Both the position numbers and the translations under genes were made by a program. A stretch of 40,780 bases of DNA from assembly GCA_045637525.1 (NCBI GenBank), contig JAZTZP010000045.1:1-40780 (forward strand), in the 5' to 3' direction. Shown in pieces: positions 23,264 to 32,000 of the stretch. Position 1 is the stretch's first letter; each line of letters starts with the position of its first letter. The notes under the pieces were generated by a model. It had not been told where the DNA came from, made no database searches, and saw only the letters and a list, made by a program, of their open reading frames with translations. The DNA is from JAZTZP01 sp045637525. Its GTDB lineage: Bacteria; Bacillota; Clostridia; UBA1381.

Positions 23264-25972
23264 CTATTCTCTTATGGCTATAACCTGTATTGCACCTGCA
23301 AATCTGAGCCTTGCAAATATTTTATCTTCCGGTAAAATTTCATCAACAGTAATTGTTTTTACAGTCTTACTCTTATCACTCTTGTCAACAAGAACAATCA
23401 TTGGAAGATACGTGCGTACGACTTTTTCGTTTGTACCAATATTAATCTTTATAACATCTCCTCTTGCTCCTGCAAACTCACCATAAACCTCTACATAATC
23501 ATTGTAAGTTCCGGATGGCAGTTCTTGTACCTGATGCATGTTATCCTGATTTGCATATCTTAATCTGTATTCTCCCGGATCAGACTGCCTGAAAAGAAGT
23601 CTGAAATTTTTAACAGTTCCGTCCGGATATGTCTCCAGCTGAATAATATCCCCGTATTTTAATTCCTTAACATTTACATTTTCTTTTGAATACACCAAAG
23701 TATCACTTACAAGCTCTGTATCTTCAACAAATATGGTTTCAGTTTTTGCACCCTTACCCTGGCTATACGTACCGCTCCTGTGCCACGTAATTTCAACTCC
23801 CAAATCACCGGCATCATTCAGTGACTGTCTCACGTTTTCCACGACTCCAAGCAAAGAATCGGTAGTGAGACTGCTTCCTGAATCATTTTCCCATACGCAA
23901 AACTCACCAATCAGAAAATCGTCAATATTATAGATTTGCAAATTCTGATACGATACCTGACTGCCGCGCGAACCAATTGATATAAACGCATATGATTTTT
24001 CATTATCTGCATTTTCAGTTGACGGGACCTGAAATACAGGTGTTGCGGTCGGTGTGATATATTTCATATTTGTCATCTGCCCGTAATACTTTCCGTTTCC
24101 GTAAAAATCGTATGTAAGCGGATAATCTATTGTTCCGGGAGCGTTGTTTCTGCGGTCTATCGGCAGATATATTTTATTAACCTCGCCTGCACTGTTCATC
24201 TGCATTTTTATCGGTGTACGCATATCCGTTCCCGGTCTTGAATTAATCTTTGTAACAGTCTCCGAATCTTCAAGTCTTTTTCCACCGATATAATCAGCAT
24301 CATAATATATAACATAATCAGCTAATCTGTAAAGCTTCATTTCGCCGTTTAAATCATACACCTTGATATTTGAAAATTCTTCCTCTTCTTCTGCAGTGTA
24401 AGCTTTTAGCATATATGCAGTCTGAAGTATCGCTTCCATGCTTTTTACATCGGCAATTTTGCCGTCAAAGCTTAAAGAATAAGAATAATTTGCACCAATT
24501 TCAGGGGTTATGTACTCCGTGCTCTTCTTTTCCCCTATTAGTCCGCAACTGTTTTCAAACTGCGATGTCATATAATACGAACTGTTTCCGATATTATATA
24601 TAGTTCCTCGCTCATCAGAACCTGTTCCCGTAAGCTGACCGGTAACTGTTTTATCACTTATATTAATTTTAAAATATTTATCACCGCTTACATTTGCGCT
24701 CATTGCAACAGATACAACATTTTCCGCCTTAATATCCGCATAGCTCGCCGGAATATTGTTTTTATACACTTCAACTATCATGTTTTCTTCCGAAAAATCG
24801 AAGTATGATAAACCATTAAATTCCATACCATATTTAAAGCTTAACATGGCTCCTGTGCCGACAGTATTTTTTGCGATAAGATGAGAATATTCCCATATAA
24901 ACAATACATCCGCCATGTCATCCTCATTGTTTTCAACAGCCTTAAAATTTGCAGATTTCTTTGCATATTCCACTAATGCCTCATCAGCATATGTTCCGAG
25001 ATATACGCCGTTATAGATAATTTTTGCACTCAAATCTATATCAAGCTTTTTTGTTTTGTTGTCTATGGTAAGATTTACCCTTCCGGAATTTACAGAATCA
25101 ACATTTCCGGATTCAAATTCTGTTACCAAACTATCCTTTTCTTCAACGGTAAGAATTTTAGTCTCATCGTCATTTTCGGTTACAAAGGCAGTAACATTCA
25201 TTCCGACAAATTCGCTAAGGTCCGAATCAGTTGTAAATTTTCTTCTGTTTATCTCTGCTTCATTCTCCCTAAGCATATCCGAAGAATAGATGTTTGTGAT
25301 ACCATAGGCATTTAAAATACCTTCTACCATTACGCAGTCGAAACGTCTTTCCATAATTGTAGACGGTTCGTTTGATGTTCCGTACTCTACTCTGCCTGTG
25401 TCCGAAATTGAAACAATAGACTGCAGAGGAATGCTTATTATATTATATAAAACTTGCGCAAGCTCGGCATTCGTTACCGGGTCTTTATGATAATAGCAGT
25501 TTTTAAGCAAATCCTTATCCATAGCCGCCTTGATATATCCCGCAGGATAGCCTCCCGAATACTCTGCAAGAGGCTCATAGCCTGTGAGCTTTACGGCTGA
25601 ATATAGTAAGTCATCCATGTAAACCTTTTTGGGAAGCGTGTCAAATGAAATAAGCTTTGAGTCCTTTAAAGCCAAAAGTAGCTCATTTTCATCTCCGCTC
25701 GGCACACTGCCCGAATTTATTACATATACTGCCCGCAAAAAATCTGAAGGCTTTGCAATATCTGCCGGGTTAAATCCCAGCTCACCGTCTAAAATACCGA
25801 GCTCAAACAGCATTTTCTGGAGTGCGTCGTTTTTAACAGCTTCTGTTGTTACTCCGGCAAAGACTGAATCAATTCTGCCGTCATTAGTCCAGAGATTTTC
25901 AGGGATTGCAAAAGCTGTCGCCTGAAAGCTTAATGCAAGCAATGTAATAATACATACTATTTTTTTAATCAT
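23264..25972 (-). CDS. Large secreted protein with degenerate SLH-like N-terminus, unknown function
   Basis: The 902-residue protein has a clear signal peptide (MIKKIVCIITLLALSFQATA, cleavage after AFA). Residues about 45-200 look like divergent S-layer homology repeats: ALQKMLFELGILDGELGFNP and GYIKAAMDKDLLKNC followed by VTNAELAQVLYNII fit the SLH pattern poorly but recognisably. The remaining 700 residues are beta-rich, Asp/Asn/Thr-rich and match no family I can name. Its ATG overlaps the stop of the upstream SLH protein (ATGA), and AGGAGG eight bases before it lies inside that gene, so the two are probably made in a fixed ratio. It may be a cell-surface partner of the SLH protein. Beyond secretion and likely wall association I assign no function. 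Confidence 0.75.
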   Translation of the reverse strand: MIKKIVCIITLLALSFQATAFAIPENLWTNDGRIDSVFAGVTTEAVKNDALQKMLFELGILDGELGFNPADIAKPSDFLRAVYVINSGSVPSGDENELLLALKDSKLISFDTLPKKVYMDDLLYSAVKLTGYEPLAEYSGGYPAGYIKAAMDKDLLKNCYYHKDPVTNAELAQVLYNIISIPLQSIVSISDTGRVEYGTSNEPSTIMERRFDCVMVEGILNAYGITNIYSSDMLRENEAEINRRKFTTDSDLSEFVGMNVTAFVTENDDETKILTVEEKDSLVTEFESGNVDSVNSGRVNLTIDNKTKKLDIDLSAKIIYNGVYLGTYADEALVEYAKKSANFKAVENNEDDMADVLFIWEYSHLIAKNTVGTGAMLSFKYGMEFNGLSYFDFSEENMIVEVYKNNIPASYADIKAENVVSVAMSANVSGDKYFKINISDKTVTGQLTGTGSDERGTIYNIGNSSYYMTSQFENSCGLIGEKKSTEYITPEIGANYSYSLSFDGKIADVKSMEAILQTAYMLKAYTAEEEEEFSNIKVYDLNGEMKLYRLADYVIYYDADYIGGKRLEDSETVTKINSRPGTDMRTPIKMQMNSAGEVNKIYLPIDRRNNAPGTIDYPLTYDFYGNGKYYGQMTNMKYITPTATPVFQVPSTENADNEKSYAFISIGSRGSQVSYQNLQIYNIDDFLIGEFCVWENDSGSSLTTDSLLGVVENVRQSLNDAGDLGVEITWHRSGTYSQGKGAKTETIFVEDTELVSDTLVYSKENVNVKELKYGDIIQLETYPDGTVKNFRLLFRQSDPGEYRLRYANQDNMHQVQELPSGTYNDYVEVYGEFAGARGDVIKINIGTNEKVVRTYLPMIVLVDKSDKSKTVKTITVDEILPEDKIFARLRFAGAIQVIAIRE

Positions 25973-28900
25973 TGTGCCGCCTCCTCATTTAATGAATTAT
26001 AAACAACTGTTGAAGCTTCTGCTCTCGTGAGGTTGTTTTTTGGACAAAATTCGTTTTTGTCGTTTCCTCTCATAAGCCCTGCATCATATACTGCCTTTAT
26101 ATACAGCACCGCCCAATCAGATATATCGCCCAGATCCGAATACTGCAATTCGGTTTCTGATTCTAACTGAAGCTTCAGCGCCGCCGCAACAATCTTTGCC
26201 GCTTCTTCTCTTGTAATATTATCATCAGGTCTGAAATTAGTGTCCGCTGAAATTATTTCAAGCTCCAATGCCGCCTGAACATATCCCGAAAACCAATCAT
26301 CAGCGTTTACATCTTCAAATGAATTTGCATATTCTGAAACTGAAATATCATTTCCTCTGAAAATCATGGCTAAAAATTCTGCTCTCGTAACTTTTCCGTC
26401 CGGATCAAAAGTCGTTTCGCTCTTTCCGCTTACAATTCCCTTTTCCTTTAAAGCATTTATCTGATTTTCAGCCCAATGGCCCGATATATCGGTAAAGCCT
26501 TCCGGTGTTTTTATTTCACTCTTATTTTCCTCAGGAGCTTTTTCAGGCGTTACAGCTTCCGGCTTAACAGATCCGCTTGACGTGCCGGAGTAAGAGTAAC
26601 CTCCTCCGCCACCTCCTCCGCCACCGCCGCCTCCGCCGGTGGAAGAAGAACCGCTAACACCTATGCTGCTGCTCATTACAGCTTCTCCCTCAAATGGTGC
26701 CTCTACACTTATCGGAGTAACACGAACAGCAATACTTCTGCCGGCATTAGCATTTGTAAGCGTAAGCGAACCTCCTGTTGATATAACACTTCCGTTTGAA
26801 GCATTTATCCATTCAATTCTACTTGCACCTTCCTGATCACCGTTTATATCACTAAAATCATAAGTCGCATATACAGTCTTACCCACTCTTGCTGTTCCGT
26901 TTATAACTATATTTGAAACTTTTGGTTTTGCCGGAGTATAAAGCTTTTCACTTACAGCACCTTGTCCTGTAAATGGTTTCTTCTTGCTTTTCGGAGTAAT
27001 TATTACATAGATTTGTTTTTCATCATACTCCTTTGGTATTGTAATCTTGTTAGTTTCCGCTCCCGATATGATTGTATCTGTTTCGCCGTCAACGAGATGC
27101 CACTCATATGATGCAGTATCGCTTTCGTCACCGTTTAAGTCTGAATACTTATAGCTTACTTCAAGTTCTGTATCTGTTTTTGGTTTTGAAGTGAATTTTA
27201 TCTCCGTTGCCGTCGGCGCAAATGCTCCTGCAAACGGTTTACTTCTTACAGGCGAACCTACAGGATTTTCATCAGCTATTGATACAGGCGTTACTTCAAA
27301 CATTATATATTTATTTTCTTCTGCCTCTGTAAGTTCAAGCTCTGACGAAACCTTGCCCGTTATTTCTGCCTCTCCGCTACCGTCTGCATTACATGTGTAC
27401 CACTTAAACGTTGTCGTTCCCTGTGCATCTCCGTTTTTATCATAATAATCATATGTTCCGGTTAAAACGCTTCCTGTCTGAACATCATCACAGGAAATTG
27501 CCACATTTCTTGCCTCAGGCATGGTCGGAACTTCAATTATTATATTTATAATTCTCTCTGCTGTTACGTCGCCTTTTTGCGAGCTGATTATAAGCTCATA
27601 TTCTCCATCACCTGTGATTTCTCCGCCGTTTGAAAGCTCGGTTGTTTCTTCACCGTCTGATATTGAAACATTAGTTGTAACTCCATCTGCATCAGTCCAG
27701 AAAATTGTATCGCCTGTCGTGATATTTGAACCGTCTTCAATATTTATTACCGGCACTATACTTGTATTAAAATCAAATTCAAATCCGCTTACATCATATC
27801 CGAAAATATTTACAGCGTTTGTAATTCTTACTGTATATGTGCTGTCGGGGTCAAGTGCATTTTCAGGTGTAATTATAAGCTTATTACCGTCAAATACAAT
27901 ATCCGCCGAAACTTCACCGTTTTCATTTACAAACTCAGCAATGCAATCACCGGAATTAGCAAATGCATAATTAAACGTAAGCTCTGCACTGTCAAAGTCC
28001 TGTGCATGAACTGTTGCGTTTTCCTCAATATTAGCTGAAACTAATTCAGATAAGAGCAAATCTGAATATCCGTTGTTATTTATATACTCTGCTATCGCTG
28101 TAAAAATCACTTCTTTCACTATACCGCCGCTGTATTTCGCCGCACCGGTAATCGCTGCTGCACATTCCTCTTTTGTTATTTCAGCTCCGTCAAAAAGCTT
28201 TGCATATACCAGCATAGTATCCGAAAGGTCGCCGTATTTCTCGACCTTTATCGATCCTACCTGACCGGTTCCCTGTCCGTTTGACTGAAAACCAAGATAT
28301 GTATATTGATTTGTTCCAAGCTCAGGTGAAGCAGTAAAATCCCAGGCACTTAAATCGAAATCCTCACCATACGGAACAACCTGATACTTAACTTCATCTA
28401 TACCATCAGCATCTGTTTTTATATAGATAAGATTGTTATATATAGTACTGTTTGAAACATACCTTGTTCCAAGCTGTGACTCACCGCCAACGGTAAGTCC
28501 AAGATAATATCCTGCATTCTGACCTTCATATGTATGCGCCTTTGAAAAGCTTACATAAAAATCATTTGCACCAATAAAAAACTTATGATCAGTATTTAAT
28601 GAATTATTTTGAGGAACAGAATTTCCGTCAGAATTTCTGGCTGTAAAACTAATATAATATTCAGCATCTTCCGAAGCATCGATTACATTTTCATCAGCTA
28701 AGGTTCTGTACATACCCGCCCCGCTTGATGCTGTATTGATAAAATAATACGTTTCTCCGTTAAACGGTACTCTTCTTATCGTTCTGGTAGCGGCAGTTAA
28801 AGTATCGGTTGTCGGTGCTGTTCCTGTATGCCAGTAACTTGATTCACTCCATCCGGTACCACCTGAAATTGCTGTATTATTTCCGGCGCTGTCAGTATAG

Positions 28901-29061
28901 TTCATCACCTGTGTTTTATCTGCATCAACCGCCGGTACATCATAAGTTACAATGACAGGATCAACTGTTCCGCTGTCAGTATCCTTAGCATATGACGGCA
29001 TATAGGGTGTCATTGTGAGTGCTGTCAGCAGTGCAAACAATACTTTTGTTCTTTTTTTCAT
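25969..29061 (-). CDS. SLH-anchored multidomain surface protein
   Basis: The 1030-residue protein has a signal peptide (residues 1-25, ending MPSYA). Residues about 35-278 are a module of unrecognised family that is closely similar, roughly three residues in four by eye, to the first module of the next upstream protein. A Big_5/SbsA-like Ig domain follows at about 345-435. Three tandem roughly 95-residue repeats then span about 520-800, each with a Y-x-(D/Y)-x-NGD signature (YDYYDKNGD, YKYSDLNGD, YDFSDINGD). A 13-Gly linker follows, and three SLH repeats end the protein from about 853 (FTDISGHWAE, FEDVNADDWF, YSDLGDISDW, each closing with a TRAE/TREE motif). SLH repeats bind pyruvylated wall polymers, so this is a surface anchor. 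No catalytic domain is visible; carbohydrate binding is the likely role. Confidence 0.85.
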   Translation of the reverse strand: MKKRTKVLFALLTALTMTPYMPSYAKDTDSGTVDPVIVTYDVPAVDADKTQVMNYTDSAGNNTAISGGTGWSESSYWHTGTAPTTDTLTAATRTIRRVPFNGETYYFINTASSGAGMYRTLADENVIDASEDAEYYISFTARNSDGNSVPQNNSLNTDHKFFIGANDFYVSFSKAHTYEGQNAGYYLGLTVGGESQLGTRYVSNSTIYNNLIYIKTDADGIDEVKYQVVPYGEDFDLSAWDFTASPELGTNQYTYLGFQSNGQGTGQVGSIKVEKYGDLSDTMLVYAKLFDGAEITKEECAAAITGAAKYSGGIVKEVIFTAIAEYINNNGYSDLLLSELVSANIEENATVHAQDFDSAELTFNYAFANSGDCIAEFVNENGEVSADIVFDGNKLIITPENALDPDSTYTVRITNAVNIFGYDVSGFEFDFNTSIVPVINIEDGSNITTGDTIFWTDADGVTTNVSISDGEETTELSNGGEITGDGEYELIISSQKGDVTAERIINIIIEVPTMPEARNVAISCDDVQTGSVLTGTYDYYDKNGDAQGTTTFKWYTCNADGSGEAEITGKVSSELELTEAEENKYIMFEVTPVSIADENPVGSPVRSKPFAGAFAPTATEIKFTSKPKTDTELEVSYKYSDLNGDESDTASYEWHLVDGETDTIISGAETNKITIPKEYDEKQIYVIITPKSKKKPFTGQGAVSEKLYTPAKPKVSNIVINGTARVGKTVYATYDFSDINGDQEGASRIEWINASNGSVISTGGSLTLTNANAGRSIAVRVTPISVEAPFEGEAVMSSSIGVSGSSSTGGGGGGGGGGGGGYSYSGTSSGSVKPEAVTPEKAPEENKSEIKTPEGFTDISGHWAENQINALKEKGIVSGKSETTFDPDGKVTRAEFLAMIFRGNDISVSEYANSFEDVNADDWFSGYVQAALELEIISADTNFRPDDNITREEAAKIVAAALKLQLESETELQYSDLGDISDWAVLYIKAVYDAGLMRGNDKNEFCPKNNLTRAEASTVVYNSLNEEAAQ
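26599..26637 (-). repeat. Poly-glycine codon tract in SLH protein
   Basis: Thirteen consecutive GGN codons encode the linker between the Ig-like repeats and the SLH region. The DNA is a simple-sequence tract of CCN triplets on the plus strand, so its length could vary by slippage without loss of frame when whole triplets change. Confidence 0.8.
28228..28959 (-). other. Module copy 1 (SLH protein, residues ~35-278)
   Basis: This is the copy of the shared roughly 240-residue surface module found in the SLH protein. Landmarks are AISGGTGWSESSYWHTGTAP, GAGMYRTLADENVI, EYYISFTARN, HKFFIGANDFYVSFSKAHTY and YLGFQSNGQGTGQVGSIKVE. The pattern (Gly/Trp-rich opening, alternating beta strands, a closing strand with Val-Glu-Lys-Tyr) suggests a jelly-roll or lectin-like fold. 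I do not recognise a named family. Confidence 0.7.
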
Positions 29062-29085
29062 AATATCATCCTTTCCGTAAATCTT

Positions 29086-32000
29086 CTAATTTGTAAGTCC
29101 TGTATTTTCAAAATCAGGAGCTACAAAGTTTTCTATTTGATTATAAATATCAGAATTTGCCGATAATGAAAAATTCTTATTTTCATAATCTGTAAAGCCT
29201 ATTGATTCACTTTCAGCATAAATAACAGGATTTTCCATTATATTCTGTCCGTCACCGACTGCCTCTGATATAAACCATGTTTTATCACCGCTTACAAATC
29301 GTATTCCATTATCATATTTTATTGAATTTTCGATATTTAACATAACATTATCATAAGCTTTATTAAATCTCGTTGCAATCGGATAATTACAAGCTTCGTC
29401 ATAAAATGTTGCAAGCCCCGGATAACGCTCTATATACAAAGCTCTCTGCTCTGCACTCATATCGGTTAAAAAGCTGTCCCATCCGTCTTCGATAACATCT
29501 TTTTTATCATATTTACTATACGCAAAATGAACAGCGTAATCTGTTTCTATACAGATATTATTCTTAAAAATATTATCACGTCCTGCATTTATCCAAAGTG
29601 CAGCTCCGCGGATATTGTAAAACACATTGCTTTCAACCGTTGTACCGTCACGTCTACCGTCAAGGTATATCGCATGAACTCCGTATTTATCATCTTCGTC
29701 AACCAACTCACTTGCAATATCATGAATATAATTATGTCTTATAATATTTCCTCTTCCCGTTCTTGATTCATATGCATATATTGCCGCCGCATCCCTTGTA
29801 GACCTTACGGCATCATATATTTCATTATATTCAATGATGTTATCATTTCCGCTGAAATTTACTGCCATATGGTCGGTGCCGTGAATCTCGTTATGCGACG
29901 CTGTATTTCCAACTCCGGAAAGCCTTATTCCGGGCGAATACATGAGCTTACGCTTTGAAAAATCATATATATGATTATTTGTTATCAGATTATTTGCCGG
30001 AGTGAGAGTTTTTAAATCACCGCCGTTTGCAAAAATTCCACCCTCGCCCGTATTATACACTTCGCAGTCTTTTACTGTACAGTTACTGCTATTTTCAATA
30101 TTTATTCCAACTCCCAAACAGTCTTTTACTACACAGTCTGATATTACTATATTATCGCTGTCTGAAATTTCTATTATATTGCCGTTACAGCCCGCAAGCT
30201 CAACACCATCTATTAAAATATTTTTTGAGACTGAGATTTCCATAATCGGATCTTTTAAAACTGATATTGATATTTTTGCATTTTCATCCTTCGGATAATA
30301 ATAAATCATTCTGTTTTCTTTATCAATAAAGTATTCACCGGGATTGTCAAGCTCTTCCAAAACGTTATATACATAAAATCTTGCTCCGATATTTGTCGGA
30401 TATACCGTCGGAAGCTCTGTTGTAATCTCATAATTTTCAGGATTTACATTCGCTCCCATTGCAAGGTCGCTCCAGTCAACTCCCCAAAAGCCATGAACTC
30501 TCATATCCTCTGCATTCGCCCACGTTTTAAGCCTGTCCTTTGAAACATCTGCCGTTTTAAAAGTAAGCGGTATCGGCGGATTATCTCTTTCCTCGGGCGG
30601 AATATATCCTTCTTCGCCCTTTTTATCACTCATCCACATTCTTAAATTTGAGCCGCTCTCTATTACCTCTGAAACCGTAATATAATCATTATCAGGATAC
30701 CTTGCAACATTCATTGCTTCGCCGTTTTCCATAATTACAACCGGCGGAGTGCTGTTATATGAAATTCCAAGCTGTTTCATTACCGAAACAGAGTTTCCAT
30801 AAACATCCTCTTCTCCGATTTCAATACCATCCGGTATGCTGATTTGCTTTATATTATCCTGTATATCGTCGCTAAGACGTTCTAAAACCGACTGCTCTGT
30901 AACAGCGGTGATGTTTTCAAAGTCAATTGTCTTCGCACCTGTAACCGAAGCCCCATTTTTTCCTTCAATTATAATATTTATTTCCTCATTTTTATTATCA
31001 ATTGTTAATGTATCATTAATATAGTGTTCTCCTGAATTTATTGTTACTTTAATATCCCCATCCGAATTAGTTAGCCCGTATTCTGCCATTTTATTTGCCG
31101 CATAAATTGCCTCATCTATTGTGAGGAACGAGGCGGCTGCCGCCTCGTTCTCATCAACTGTAATTTTTGATGCAAAAACTACATTTTCCACTGCCGGTTT
31201 TAAACTACCGTTCCATACAAATACTGATATTTTATAGTTTGCCAATGCCTCATCCGTTGTCGGAACCGAAACAAAATCAGTCTCAACAATTTCTGTTGCG
31301 TTGTTTGCATATGCTGTAAAATCGGTTATCTTACACTCTGCAAGATGTCCGTTCTGATATGACGCAATTATAAGCTTTAAATCGTTATTATCATCATAAC
31401 TGCTTGCAAGTCTAATTCTTGCCTTAACCTTACCTGTGTTTGACGAAAGCTCTGTAACAGTTCCGTTTTCATTTGCAAATTCAAGCTTTGTAAGCTTATA
31501 AGAATCATCCGGCATTGAAAGAGCATTTAAAAATCCTGTCTTTGCATATGAATCCTTTAATGCATTAACTTCGCTCAGGCAATAATCACCTGCCGCAATC
31601 TTTGCAATTACAGCTTCAAGCTCTGCCTTATCACATTTATCAACTCTTACCTTATGAAGAATTGTTGCAGGTCCTGTAAATGAGAAGTATTCAGCCTCAG
31701 CCACCGTTCCGGCATTTTCAAATGTATATTCAAAATCCCAGTCCATTCTGAAGTTATACGGCGACTGACCGACATTTAACTTCACAACCGGCTTGCCTTC
31801 AGCATTTTCAGAAACAGCAAGAACATAATCAAGAACTATATCTGATCTTATCTTAATTCCGGTTGAAACAGTTTCTTCCCCAACAGTCAACGATAACACA
31901 ACACTTTCATTTTCAGTATCGGTTGCTGCCTGATAGTTCGCAGTAATTGCAATACCGTCACCAAACTTAAAACTTGGAGCCTTACCGTTTAAATATGCTT

